From Gracilimonas halophila (lineage in GTDB: Bacteria > Bacteroidota > Rhodothermia > Balneolales > Balneolaceae), in contig NZ_JBHULI010000022.1 in assembly GCF_042684365.1 (NCBI RefSeq), positions 124,001 to 188,000 of the forward strand: a stretch of 64,000 nucleotides of DNA. The letters are read 5' to 3'. The notes under the pieces are model-generated. The model was not told where the DNA came from, did no database searches, and was given only the letters and a program-made list of their open reading frames with translations. Below are positions 34,071 through 43,565 of this stretch, piece by piece; position 1 is the first letter of the stretch; each line of letters starts with the position of its first letter. The translations under genes and the position numbers were made by a program.

Positions 34071-34787
34071 TCATTTATTGAACGTGACCATTTCCAGGAG
34101 TGATATTCTGTTCTCATAGTAAGCCTTCCCAACAACCACGGCATCAATATGAGCCTTATTCAATTTCTGTAGATCCTCCAGTGAGGAAACACCTCCGGAA
34201 GCTATGATCCTGATCTCAGGAAAATCCTTTTTCAGAGAATTGTAAAGTTCAAAATTAGGCCCTGAAAGGGTTCCGTCTTTGGAGATATCGGTACAAAGAA
34301 CTTCCTGTAAACCGTGATCGATCATCCGGCTCAAAAAGGATTCCACGGACTCTTCGGCTGTTTCGAGCCATCCCGAGTAAGCAATTTTACCATCTTTTAG
34401 ATCCATTCCCAGGATCATACTCCCGGGAAATTGTTCCAGAGACTTCAACCAGTCTTTTTCATTTTTGATGGCCATAGAGCTGCAGATCACTTTCGAAAGC
34501 CCGGCATCTAACAGCATTTCCACATTATCAAAACTGCGGATCCCGCCGCCGGTCTGAACTGAAATTCCTAGTTCCGAAATGATCTCTCTGATTTGGGGAA
34601 GGTTCACAAATTTTCCTTCTTTGGCACCATTCAGGTCAACCACATGAATATGATCAAATCCTGCTTCTTTGAATTTTTTAGCCTGATTTAACGGGGATTT
34701 ATCATAAACAGTAACTTCTTCATACGATCCTTTGTGAAGGCGAACAGCTTGTCCATTCAGCAGATCAATAGCGGGAATTGTTTGCAT
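34071..34787 (-). CDS. hisA: ProFAR isomerase (phosphoribosylformimino-5-aminoimidazole carboxamide ribotide isomerase)
   Basis: The 238-residue barrel carries out the Amadori isomerisation in histidine synthesis. Asp8 in IPAIDLLNG, the phosphate motif QTGGGIRS, the second catalytic region CTDISKDGT and SGGVSS are in place. Upstream partner of hisF in the same transcript. The order hisA-hisF matches usual his operons, with the flanking hisH and hisI absent here. Confidence 0.96.
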   Translation of the reverse strand: MQTIPAIDLLNGQAVRLHKGSYEEVTVYDKSPLNQAKKFKEAGFDHIHVVDLNGAKEGKFVNLPQIREIISELGISVQTGGGIRSFDNVEMLLDAGLSKVICSSMAIKNEKDWLKSLEQFPGSMILGMDLKDGKIAYSGWLETAEESVESFLSRMIDHGLQEVLCTDISKDGTLSGPNFELYNSLKKDFPEIRIIASGGVSSLEDLQKLNKAHIDAVVVGKAYYENRISLLEMVTFNK

Positions 34788-34910
34788 AATATTCTTTTTT
34801 GCTGCAAAGGTAGGGGTAAACCATTAGAGAATCATTATTCATTTAAAATCAGGAACAAATAAAAGCTTTCCTATGTTTGGTCGAAGTATTTGATCAACGA
34901 AAAAAATAAC

Positions 34911-35618
34911 ATGGATAAAGAAGGACACATAAAGCTTAATAAGCTGACTAAAAGTTACCAAGAGGGAGTCAAAACCCGGGCTGTTTTAGATGAGATGGAC
35001 TTGTCAGTCAAAGAAGGGGAGCTGATCGTACTTTTAGGCCGATCCGGTTCAGGAAAAAGTACCTTACTGAATTTAGTGAGTGGAATTGATAAACCGGACT
35101 CCGGGGAGGTAGTGATCGGTGGAACCGATCTTGCCAAGCTCAATGAAAAAGACCGTACCCTCTTTCGCCGAAAAAATATCGGATTTGTGTTTCAGTCGTT
35201 TAACCTGATCTCAACCCTTACTGCTCATGAAAATGTGCTTTTACCGTTAAAGCTAAAAGGGGCCAATGACGAAGAAACCCTTAGTAAGGCACAAAGGTTT
35301 TTGGATGAAGTAGGGCTTGGTGACAGGGGCGACAGTTACCCCGACCGTCTTTCAGGAGGGGAACAACAACGGGTTGCTATCGCGCGGGCTCTGGCTCACG
35401 AACCCATGTTGATCCTGGCCGATGAGCCTACCGGAAACCTTGATTATGAAACCGGGAAAACCATTCTGGATATCCTCAAGAATCTGGTTCGTAAGAACGG
35501 AAGAACAATCATCCTTGCTACTCATGATCGTGATATTTGCAAGATCGCTGACCGCGTGCTTGAGATCCGTGGTGGGAAGTTAAGTGAAATATCAATCACA
35601 GAAGAAGCCATCCAATAA
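34911..35618 (+). CDS. ABC transporter ATPase, LolD/MacB-type (AttE-like)
   Basis: From ATG 34911 (a TTG 21 bases earlier is less likely) the protein has 235 residues. Motifs are Walker A GRSGSGKST at 43-51, signature LSGGEQQ at 147-153, Walker B ILADEP at 168-173 and the H-loop ATHD. It belongs to the group that powers FtsX-like permeases for lipoprotein or lipid handling rather than solute import. Its stop codon overlaps the permease start by one base (TAATG). Confidence 0.94.
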   Translation: MDKEGHIKLNKLTKSYQEGVKTRAVLDEMDLSVKEGELIVLLGRSGSGKSTLLNLVSGIDKPDSGEVVIGGTDLAKLNEKDRTLFRRKNIGFVFQSFNLISTLTAHENVLLPLKLKGANDEETLSKAQRFLDEVGLGDRGDSYPDRLSGGEQQRVAIARALAHEPMLILADEPTGNLDYETGKTILDILKNLVRKNGRTIILATHDRDICKIADRVLEIRGGKLSEISITEEAIQ

Positions 35619-38167
35619 TGACTAAACATTCCTCCGACCTGCTTTGGCTTTCCAGTTTACGATTTCTGCTTCAGCACCCCTGGCATTTTGCTTTATCAAT
35701 TTTGGGAGTGGCTCTGGGAGTTTCTGTGGTGGTGTCCATAGATCTTTCCAACAGCTCGGCCAAAACAGCCTTTTCCTTATCCACTGAAGCTGTTACCGGA
35801 AAAGCAACACATCAAATTCAGGGAGCCGCCGAGGATCTTGATGAAGAAGTATATCGAACCATAAGGATCGATGGAAAGATCCGGAAATCAGCACCTGTAG
35901 TTGAAGGGTACGCACGAATTCAAGGAGTGAAGCGCACCTTCCAGGTATTGGGCGTTGACCCAATAGCAGAAGCTCCATTCAGGGATTTTGCAAGTCAGGA
36001 GGCGGGAATAGAGTTATCTGAATTCATGGGTGGTGAAAATACAGGTTTGATCGCCGAATCGGTAGCAGATGAATTGGAAGCATCGATAGGAGATACCCTT
36101 TCCATTTCAGTTGGAGGACGTTCGTTCAGTATTCAACTGATCGGGCTTATCGATGCACAAGACGACCGCAGCCGGCAGGCACTGGAAAGTTTGTTAGTAG
36201 TGGATGTAAGTACCGCTCAACGATTATTTGATATGCAGGGACAATTATCCCGAATCGACCTGATACTTCCGCAAAATGATGAAGATAATATCATCCCTGA
36301 ACTTAAGACCGTCTTACCGGATGGAGCTGATGTCATTCGCTCAGACTCCAGAACTGAGACCGTCGAACAGATGACCAGGGCTTTTGAATTCAACTTGCAG
36401 GCGTTGAGTATGCTCGCGTTGTTAGTTGGGATGTTTCTTATTTACAACACCATGACCTTTTCGGTGGTACAGCGAAGGCCACTCATTGGCCGTCTTCGGG
36501 CGTTGGGGGTCACCAAGAATGAGATCCTGACTATTATACTTAAAGAAGCCGTATTGATCGGATTTCTTGGAACTGTAATCGGGATCATCTCAGGAATATT
36601 CCTTGCACAGGTTTTAGTGAATTTAGTTACGCAGTCGATCAATGATCTATATTTTGTGTTGTCGGTACAGGAACTGACCATTGGTTTATTCCCACTTCTA
36701 AAGGGAGTTTTGCTTGGGTTGGGAGCCACATTGATAGCTTCTTACTGGCCGGCTCGGGAAGCCTCTCAGGCTGAAGTATCCACGGTGTTAAAACGCTCAT
36801 CGAATGAATCAAAGATATCTCAACGAATGGTGTCTTTGGCAGGAATAGGTCTATTGGGAGGCTTAGCCGGAGTTGGGGTTTTATTCATACCTAATGGAGG
36901 AATTGCTGCCGGTTACTCGTCACTCTTATTTATGATCGTTGGGTTTTCGCTTATCATTCCACTCTTGATCGTTGGGATGGCCAAGATATTTCGGCCTGTT
37001 TTGGGGAAACTAAATGGATTGATAGGTAAAATGTCGGTGCGGGGGGTAGTTACAGAATTGAGCCGAACTTCCGTTGCCATTGCCGCTTTAGTTGTAGCAG
37101 TAGCAGCAACGGTTGGCGTTGGGGTGATGGTGGACAGTTTCCGGACCACAGTGGTTTCATGGCTGGAATCTCAGCTACAGGCGGATGTGTACGTGCAACC
37201 ACCAAGTTCAGTCTCAAGAAATGCAGACTCCGAACTTATTCCGATGCTCGTTGATATTCTGAAGGAAACCGAAGGTGTTGCAGAGTCTCACACCGTACGA
37301 AGCGTGGATGTTCGGACGAACAATGGAACTGATAACCTGGTAGCGATCGATCAGGGGGAAACAGCCCGAAATACCTACCAGCTTAAAGAAGGAGATCCCG
37401 TTTTTTGGCAGGACTACACGGAAGAAGATATCCTTATGGTTTCTGAAGTCTATGCCTATAGAAATGAGGTAAACTTAGGAGATTCCCTATTCATGGAAAC
37501 TGACAGGGGAAGGCAAGGTTTTGAAGTGAGGGCCATTAACTTTGATTATGCTTCCGATATTGGGACCATCACGATCAACCGGGAGATCTATGATCGATAT
37601 TTTGAAGATGAGGCGATCTCAGGATTAGCTTTGTATGCCGCAGATGGGGTTGAGGTTGATGATCTGGTAGAACGGCTCCGTGAACGATCGGAAGGCTTGC
37701 AGGAAGTATTCATTCGATCCAATAAGGGACTTAGGGAAGCATCAATAGAGATCTTTGACCGAACATTCACGGTAACAGTTGTCCTGAGAATGCTGGCTAT
37801 TCTGGTGGCTTTTATCGGTGTTTTAAGTGCATTGATGGCTCTCCAGCTTGAACGTTCAAGAGAACTGGCGGTATTAAGAGCTAATGGAATGACTCCCGGG
37901 CAGCTCTGGAATTATGTGATCACACAAACCGGAGTGATGGGAGTGATGGCGGGAATTCTTTCCGTTCCACTCGGAATATTGATGGCCTATATTTTGGTGT
38001 ATGTCATCAATTTACGCTCATTTGGCTGGACACTTCAGTTTATGATATCTCCGGAGGTCCTGATCCAGGCTGTTACTTTGGCGATTGTAGCTGCACTGTT
38101 AGCAGGATTATATCCATCATGGAAAATGGCCAAAGCAAATCCTGCTGATGCATTAAGGAATGAATGA
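35618..38167 (+). CDS. FtsX-type ABC permease, fused two-repeat form (AttFG-like)
   Basis: The 849-residue permease has an N-terminal helix at about 18-38, a periplasmic MacB-like domain, FtsX helices around 260-390, then a second unit with a further helix (about 490-505), a periplasmic part and FtsX helices at about 675-840. The cytoplasmic-facing words GRLRALGVTKNEI and AVLRANGMTPGQL mark both FtsX domains. This duplicated shape, with the upstream ATPase and a downstream AttH-like secreted protein, matches AttEFGH-type systems. It likely moves a lipid or lipoprotein across the envelope; substrate unknown. Confidence 0.92.
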   Translation: MTKHSSDLLWLSSLRFLLQHPWHFALSILGVALGVSVVVSIDLSNSSAKTAFSLSTEAVTGKATHQIQGAAEDLDEEVYRTIRIDGKIRKSAPVVEGYARIQGVKRTFQVLGVDPIAEAPFRDFASQEAGIELSEFMGGENTGLIAESVADELEASIGDTLSISVGGRSFSIQLIGLIDAQDDRSRQALESLLVVDVSTAQRLFDMQGQLSRIDLILPQNDEDNIIPELKTVLPDGADVIRSDSRTETVEQMTRAFEFNLQALSMLALLVGMFLIYNTMTFSVVQRRPLIGRLRALGVTKNEILTIILKEAVLIGFLGTVIGIISGIFLAQVLVNLVTQSINDLYFVLSVQELTIGLFPLLKGVLLGLGATLIASYWPAREASQAEVSTVLKRSSNESKISQRMVSLAGIGLLGGLAGVGVLFIPNGGIAAGYSSLLFMIVGFSLIIPLLIVGMAKIFRPVLGKLNGLIGKMSVRGVVTELSRTSVAIAALVVAVAATVGVGVMVDSFRTTVVSWLESQLQADVYVQPPSSVSRNADSELIPMLVDILKETEGVAESHTVRSVDVRTNNGTDNLVAIDQGETARNTYQLKEGDPVFWQDYTEEDILMVSEVYAYRNEVNLGDSLFMETDRGRQGFEVRAINFDYASDIGTITINREIYDRYFEDEAISGLALYAADGVEVDDLVERLRERSEGLQEVFIRSNKGLREASIEIFDRTFTVTVVLRMLAILVAFIGVLSALMALQLERSRELAVLRANGMTPGQLWNYVITQTGVMGVMAGILSVPLGILMAYILVYVINLRSFGWTLQFMISPEVLIQAVTLAIVAALLAGLYPSWKMAKANPADALRNE

Positions 38168-38186
38168 TCAATAGTTATATAATACT

Positions 38187-39371
38187 ATGAAAACAATGAG
38201 AAAAATTTATTGGCTGGTATTTGTAGGAACCTTGATAGCCGGAATTATATGGTTTTGGCCGGAACAAGATCAGGAGATCCGTACTTCTGTATCTGTTGCT
38301 GAAGCTATGGGTGGAGGGGATGATGAAGGATATTTGAGAGCTACAGGTCCTCGAGAATTTATATTTCCTGATGACCACGGGCCGCATCCAGGCTTTAGAA
38401 CCGAGTGGTGGTACTATACGGGAAATGTATTTACCGAAGAAGGACGTCAGTTTGGGTATCAATTCACCATTTTCAGAAGTCAGATGAGTCCGCCGGATAC
38501 CACAAGTGGTGACGAAGCTTTCAGTGAAGACTGGAATACTGATCAGCTTTATCTGGGACATTTTGCCATTTCGGATGTGGAGAATGAGGATCATGTTTTT
38601 GAGGAAAGATACAGTCGCGGCGCAGCAGGATTGGCCGGTGCTCAGGTAGAACCCTATCGGATTTGGCTGGAAGATTGGGAGATCCTGCGGGTGGATACAG
38701 AAAATGCTGACGATAAAAATTTCACGGTTCGGGTGACTGCCGAAATGGGAACAGGATCGAAAATAGATTTTACTATCACTCCGGCAAAACCATTGGTGCT
38801 GCAAGGAGAAGAAGGATACGATAAAAAAGGTGCAGAAGAAGGTAATGCATCCTACTACTTGGCTTTCACCCGTATGAATACCGAAGGATTTATCACTAAA
38901 GACGGAGAAGAATATCAGGTTTCAGGCTCAAGCTGGATGGATCATGAATGGAGCACTTCGGCTTTAGATGAAAGCCAGGAAGGCTGGGATTGGTTTTCCC
39001 TTCAACTTTCTAATGGTTATGATCTGATGTACTATCAATTGAGAAATGCCGACGGCTCGGTCAGTGAATTCACGACCGGATCTTTCATCGACCCCGATGG
39101 AAATAAGACTATCATAAATCCTGAAGATGTAGAATTGGACGTGCTGGATACCTGGGAAAGTCCGCACAGTCGGTCAGTGTATCCTTCGCAGTGGAATATA
39201 AAGATCCCAAAATTTGATCTCGAGTTAGAGCTGGTTACGCTTTTCCCCGATCAGGAGATGGATGTTTCAGTTAGGTATTTTGAAGGCACACTGGGAATTT
39301 CAGGAGAAATGAATGAGCAGCAAATAAGAGGGAATGGGTTTATTGAGATGACAGGCTACGAAGAGGATTGA
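38187..39371 (+). CDS. AttH/CrtC-like lipocalin-domain secreted protein
   Basis: The 394-residue protein starts with one hydrophobic helix, then carries two lipocalin-like halves. Diagnostic words are TEWWYYTGN, FGYQFTIFRSQM, SSWMDHEWS and GWDWFSLQL, typical of the AttH and carotenoid 1,2-hydratase (CrtC) superfamily. It lies 19 bases after the permease, completing the ATPase-permease-AttH order known for AttEFGH systems. Hydrolysis or modification of a lipid in the periplasm is possible but not shown. No other carotenoid genes are nearby. Confidence 0.9.
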   Translation: MKTMRKIYWLVFVGTLIAGIIWFWPEQDQEIRTSVSVAEAMGGGDDEGYLRATGPREFIFPDDHGPHPGFRTEWWYYTGNVFTEEGRQFGYQFTIFRSQMSPPDTTSGDEAFSEDWNTDQLYLGHFAISDVENEDHVFEERYSRGAAGLAGAQVEPYRIWLEDWEILRVDTENADDKNFTVRVTAEMGTGSKIDFTITPAKPLVLQGEEGYDKKGAEEGNASYYLAFTRMNTEGFITKDGEEYQVSGSSWMDHEWSTSALDESQEGWDWFSLQLSNGYDLMYYQLRNADGSVSEFTTGSFIDPDGNKTIINPEDVELDVLDTWESPHSRSVYPSQWNIKIPKFDLELELVTLFPDQEMDVSVRYFEGTLGISGEMNEQQIRGNGFIEMTGYEED

Positions 39372-39424
39372 GGTACAAGTTACAAGTAGCAAGTACTTTT
39401 CACTTTCGCCTTTTCGCCTTTCAC
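39372..39424 (+). repeat. Low-complexity word repeat after the AttH-like gene
   Basis: The bases repeat ACAAGT, TACAAGT and GCAAGT, then CACTTTCGCC and TTTTCGCCTTTCAC in tandem-like fashion. It sits directly after the AttH-like stop codon and fits the style of the other short repeats at gene ends in this window. No hairpin with a T run is obvious, so it is not called a terminator. Confidence 0.45.
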
Positions 39425-39521
39425 ATAACCCCAATGTTAATTTTCAGAAATTACGTTGTTTGGGTGAGATAAATTGGAGAACTTTGCACCCGCAAAACCT
39501 AAACAGGATTCATATTTAAGC

Positions 39522-39860
39522 ATGGCTGATATCAAAACGATTACTCAAAAGGATTACGAATTTTTGATCGAACTGGAAGAATTGATCTACGACCGAAAAG
39601 ATGAGATGCCTGACGGTTCTTATACTACTTCCATGTTTAAAAAAGGAATCGATAAGATCGCTCAGAAAGTAGGGGAAGAAGCTGTGGAAACAGTGATCGC
39701 CTCAAAAAATTCAAAAAATAAAGAGACCGTGAATGAGGCGGCTGATCTGATCTTCCACCTGATGTTGCTGCTTGCTGAAAAAGAGATCCCGCTGCACAAA
39801 GTTATCAAGAAGCTTCGGAAACGCCACAATAAGGGTACACATAAGCATATTGGTGAATAA
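39522..39860 (+). CDS. hisE: Phosphoribosyl-ATP pyrophosphohydrolase
   Basis: The 112-residue all-helical protein from ATG 39522 (an upstream TTG at 39474 is not convincing) carries the HisE pattern: FLIELEELIYDRK, PDGSYTTSMFKKG, KVGEEAVETVIA and EAADLIFHLM, in which the Glu and Asp residues bind magnesium. It removes pyrophosphate from PR-ATP in the second step of histidine synthesis. It is a free-standing HisE, not fused to HisI. It is plus-strand, upstream of lepA. Confidence 0.93.
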   Translation: MADIKTITQKDYEFLIELEELIYDRKDEMPDGSYTTSMFKKGIDKIAQKVGEEAVETVIASKNSKNKETVNEAADLIFHLMLLLAEKEIPLHKVIKKLRKRHNKGTHKHIGE

Positions 39861-39992
39861 TTTACGGTGATATCACCCGTTAGATAATTCGATAAACGAA
39901 TAAAGAATTTCCGAATAACGAGTTTTAACAGCTCCCACCTTCTTTGTATCTTTGGTGCTTAAAGTGAGACGCACCTATATCCTGTTCAATCC

Positions 39993-41798
39993 ATGAATAA
40001 CATTCGAAATTTTTGCATTATTGCCCATATTGACCATGGGAAATCAACCTTAGCAGACCGACTTCTTCAGTTAACCGGCGCGATTAGCGAACGGGATATG
40101 AAAGAGCAAATGCTGGATGACATGGATCTGGAACGTGAGCGTGGAATTACCATTAAGAGTCACGCTATCCGCATGGATTACAAGAGACCAAATGGTGAGG
40201 ACTACATTTTCAACCTGATCGACACTCCCGGCCACGTTGACTTTGCCTATGAAGTATCTCGAGCGTTGAAGGCTTGTGAAGGTGCTCTTTTAATTGTGGA
40301 TGCCGCCCAGGGCATTGAAGCTCAAACTATTTCAAATCTATATCAGGCCATTGATCAGAATCTTGAGATCATCCCGGTGTTGAATAAGATCGACCTTCCC
40401 GGGGCAGATCCTGAAGGGGTTGGTCAGCAGATCGTAGATATGATCGGTTGTGAGTACGAAGATATTCTTCATGTTTCCGGTAAAACCGGAGAAGGGGTGG
40501 ATAAGCTCCTGGAAGAAATTGTAGAGAAAGTACCCGGCCCAAAAAGAGAAGATGAAAAACCACTGCGTGCACTAATTTTTGATTCTGTTTTCAATACTTA
40601 CAGAGGCTCGATTGCCTATGTGAGGGTAATGGAAGGAGTGCTCCGAAAAGGAGATCTCTTCAAATTCATGTCGAACCATGAAGAGTATAATGCTGAAGAG
40701 ATCGGGTACCTGAAAATGAAACAGGAGCCAACTAAAGAACTACATGCAGGCGAAGTGGGATATGTGATCGGTAGTGTAAAATCGCTGCAGGATGTGCGTG
40801 TTGGTGATACGATAACTAAAGTAGAAAATCCGGCTAAAGAACCGATCCCGGGTTATAAGGAAGTGAAACCAATGGTATTCAGTGGGATCTTCCCAACTGA
40901 TTCCGATGATTTTGAAGACCTCCGTGCTGCCCTTGAAAAACTTCAGCTGAATGACGCTTCCCTAACCTACGAACCGGAAACATCCAAGGCTCTTGGTTTT
41001 GGATTCCGTGCAGGATTCCTTGGTCTCCTTCATATGGAAATTGTACAGGAACGTCTCGACCGTGAATTTGATATCGATATTATAACAACGGTACCTAACG
41101 TTCAGTATGAAGTAGAGCTGGTTGAGAAGAACAAAAGAATTGAGGTAGATAACCCAAGTCAGATGCCGGGTGTTGGGGAGATCGAGGCTATTTATGAGCC
41201 TTACATCAAAGCGAGTATCATTACTCCGGCCGATTATATTGGCCCTGTTATGAAATTATGCCAGGAAAGGCGGGGTATTTATGTAAATCAGCTTTTCATG
41301 CAAAATAATCGGGTTGAAATTACGTATGAACTACCGATGGCGGAAGTTGTATTTGATTTCTATGATCGCCTAAAATCCGGAACAAGAGGTTATGCCTCCC
41401 TGGATTACGAATTTATTGAATACCGAAAAGGTGATCTTGTGCGTTTGGATATTCTGCTTAATGGCGATCAGGTTGATGCACTTTCAAGTATTACCCACCG
41501 TGACAAGGCGTATTATCTGGGAAGAAAAGTTTGTGCAAAATTAAAGGAACTTATTCCTCAGCAGCAGTTTGAAGTAGCAGTACAGGCATCTATTGGAAAC
41601 CGCATCATTGCACGAGATACGGTGCGCGCTATGCGTAAAGATGTTACAGCAAAATGTTATGGCGGTGATATCTCCCGAAAACGAAAGCTGCTTGAAAAAC
41701 AAAAAGAAGGGAAAAAACGTATGAAACAGGTAGGAACGGTAGAAATTCCGCAAGAAGCATTCCTTGCCGTACTATCTATGGATGAAGACGACAGATAA
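39993..41798 (+). CDS. lepA: Elongation factor 4 (LepA)
   Basis: The 601-residue translational GTPase has HIDHGKST at 12-19, DTPGHVDF and NKID, then the EF4-specific C-terminal domain ending with RKRKLLEKQKEGKKRMKQVGTVEIPQEAFLAVL. It back-translocates or remodels stalled ribosomes. Length is normal. It is followed by a small secreted protein and lepB, and lepA-lepB linkage is common in bacteria. Confidence 0.97.
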   Translation: MNNIRNFCIIAHIDHGKSTLADRLLQLTGAISERDMKEQMLDDMDLERERGITIKSHAIRMDYKRPNGEDYIFNLIDTPGHVDFAYEVSRALKACEGALLIVDAAQGIEAQTISNLYQAIDQNLEIIPVLNKIDLPGADPEGVGQQIVDMIGCEYEDILHVSGKTGEGVDKLLEEIVEKVPGPKREDEKPLRALIFDSVFNTYRGSIAYVRVMEGVLRKGDLFKFMSNHEEYNAEEIGYLKMKQEPTKELHAGEVGYVIGSVKSLQDVRVGDTITKVENPAKEPIPGYKEVKPMVFSGIFPTDSDDFEDLRAALEKLQLNDASLTYEPETSKALGFGFRAGFLGLLHMEIVQERLDREFDIDIITTVPNVQYEVELVEKNKRIEVDNPSQMPGVGEIEAIYEPYIKASIITPADYIGPVMKLCQERRGIYVNQLFMQNNRVEITYELPMAEVVFDFYDRLKSGTRGYASLDYEFIEYRKGDLVRLDILLNGDQVDALSSITHRDKAYYLGRKVCAKLKELIPQQQFEVAVQASIGNRIIARDTVRAMRKDVTAKCYGGDISRKRKLLEKQKEGKKRMKQVGTVEIPQEAFLAVLSMDEDDR

Positions 41799-41805
41799 AA
41801 AACCT

Positions 41806-42390
41806 ATGCAGAAATTAATGAAACGTATATTATTCTTTTTCATCATGATGGTGATGATATCCACTGCCGCACAGGCACAATTCGAGGAACCCGTGATAAA
41901 AAAAGTAAGCAACGAAGATCGGGCTGATTTCCAACGACAATTTTCCGATATAAAATGGACCGGGCAGGGATTCCGTTTTAACGAATTGGATCGAATGCCG
42001 GCTATTGAGATCAGAGCGGTTCTGCAGAGTGCCTATGGTGACCCTACTCAAACAGTAGAAGATATAATTGAAAAAGACGGATATCTTCGGGATGGGAAGT
42101 CCATTCAATTTGAATATTGGTTTATCATTGACGGTTATATTCCTATGATGGTTTTAGATCTTGAAGGCCCTTTCGACAATGGCTTGGTATACGTTGGAGC
42201 CAGCAGGTATGTTGATCTGATGCCCGCTGTTAAACGTACTTTAACTAAAGAGTTAAGGGAAGCATCTCCCAAAGAATACGTTGACTATTTTTATTCTCCC
42301 GAAAGAGGGCAGTGGTTTAAAGTTTCCTATGAATCGGGCGAATATAAAAAAGAGGAAATCAAGCAACCCTCACACATAAACATTAAATAA
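41806..42390 (+). CDS. Secreted protein of unknown function between lepA and lepB
   Basis: The start is taken as ATG 41806, with ATG 41818 also possible; the first ATG of the open frame (41764) lies inside lepA. The roughly 194-residue product has a signal peptide ending AAQAQFEEP. It contains DRMPAIEIRAVLQSAYGDPTQ, a central strand-rich section and a C-terminal YFYSPERGQWFKV. I do not recognise a family. Its place 7 bases before lepB, a signal peptidase gene, suggests co-expression. Confidence 0.8.
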   Translation: MQKLMKRILFFFIMMVMISTAAQAQFEEPVIKKVSNEDRADFQRQFSDIKWTGQGFRFNELDRMPAIEIRAVLQSAYGDPTQTVEDIIEKDGYLRDGKSIQFEYWFIIDGYIPMMVLDLEGPFDNGLVYVGASRYVDLMPAVKRTLTKELREASPKEYVDYFYSPERGQWFKVSYESGEYKKEEIKQPSHINIK

Positions 42391-42397
42391 GCACATC

Positions 42398-43501
42398 TTG
42401 GAAGACAAAAAGGATCAAAACGATCAGGGCATAAGCTCGTACTGGCAAAAAAAGAAGGACAAAAAAGAAGAAGAAAATAAGAAAGCGAAATCCTGGCTTC
42501 GTGAATGGGTAGATGCTATTGTTTTCGCTTTTATAGCCGCTGCATTGCTTCGGGCATTTCTCTTTGGTTCATACAAGATTCCTACTCCTTCAATGGAGAA
42601 AACCCTGATGACCGGAGACCTCCTTATCGTATCTAACGTAACATATGGTCCCCGAACGCCTATGGCAGTATGTGTTCCATTTTTACAAGGGTGGTGTGTT
42701 CCCGGAATTAAGCTTCCTTCAACTCGTTTACCGGGATTTAGAGATATTGAACGCAACGATATTTTTGTTTTCAATGTACCATGGGAAGTGAAGCCGGTCT
42801 CCCAAAAAACAAATTATATAAAACGGGCTGTTGCCATAGCCGGAGATACCATTTCTATCGAGGATAAAACACTGTATATAAATGGTGAGCCAGAAGAAGA
42901 CCACGAAGGATTGCAAAAGCATTATGTGTTAAGAATGTCTGATCGGGTGCGTTTAAGCAGTGCAAAAATGGAATCGGTTGGAGGAGAATTGATCGGCTAT
43001 AACAATCAGGATACATATATTGTGAATATGTCGGATGAAGTGGCTGAAACGGTTCAGGGTTGGGCTGAGTTGGATACCATGTATCTGAATATAAGTGATG
43101 AGGGAGTGGTGGACAGGAATTATGTACAAAGTCAGGGTGATTTCTCTAAAGCATTCAATAATTCCGATCAAATGCCTGAGATAGTTGTGCCTTTTGAGGG
43201 ACAGCAGATCGAGATAACCAATGATAATTGGTATATCTACAAAGATATCATTGAACGCTACGAACGCAATGAATTACGAAGAGAAGGTGGAGCCATCTTT
43301 ATTAACGGGGAGGAAACAAATTCCTATACCATTAAGCAGGATTACTATTTCGGGATGGGTGATAACCGTGATAACAGTCAGGATTCTCGTTTCTGGGGTT
43401 TTGTACCTGAAGATCACGTTATTGGAAAAGCATCACTGGTTTGGTTCTCAACCGACAACTTCGTGCCCCGTTTCGAACGAATATTTACGGTAATTAAGTA
43501 G
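42398..43501 (+). CDS. lepB: Signal peptidase I
   Basis: The 367-residue type I signal peptidase cleaves Sec signal peptides. One membrane helix (about 37-57) precedes the catalytic Ser65 in PTPSMEKT; the general base is Lys142 in YIKRAVAIAGD. The end has GDNRDNSQDSRFWG. A segment of about 150 residues between the Lys region and the final GDNRDNS box makes it longer than the E. coli type, as is usual in Bacteroidota. The start must be TTG 42398, since no ATG or GTG occurs in the frame after the stop codon at 42377 until past the active-site Ser. Confidence 0.94.
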   Translation: MEDKKDQNDQGISSYWQKKKDKKEEENKKAKSWLREWVDAIVFAFIAAALLRAFLFGSYKIPTPSMEKTLMTGDLLIVSNVTYGPRTPMAVCVPFLQGWCVPGIKLPSTRLPGFRDIERNDIFVFNVPWEVKPVSQKTNYIKRAVAIAGDTISIEDKTLYINGEPEEDHEGLQKHYVLRMSDRVRLSSAKMESVGGELIGYNNQDTYIVNMSDEVAETVQGWAELDTMYLNISDEGVVDRNYVQSQGDFSKAFNNSDQMPEIVVPFEGQQIEITNDNWYIYKDIIERYERNELRREGGAIFINGEETNSYTIKQDYYFGMGDNRDNSQDSRFWGFVPEDHVIGKASLVWFSTDNFVPRFERIFTVIK

Positions 43502-43558
43502 AACTCAGAATTCAGGAGTCAGAACTCAGTTGGTCCTGAGTCCTGAATTCTGAGTTCT
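43500..43558. repeat. Perfect 18-bp inverted repeat at the end of lepB
   Basis: AGAACTCAGAATTCAGGA at 43500-43517 pairs with TCCTGAATTCTGAGTTCT at 43541-43558. The 23-base middle contains further copies of the words (CAGAACTCAG, CCTGAG). The lepB stop codon TAG (43499-43501) overlaps the left arm, and the convergent rlmN ends 8 bases beyond the right arm, so it may act as a bidirectional terminator without a T run. It shares the GAACTCAG/TTCTGA words with the repeat at 59.1 kb. Confidence 0.85.
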
Positions 43559-43565
43559 GACTACT

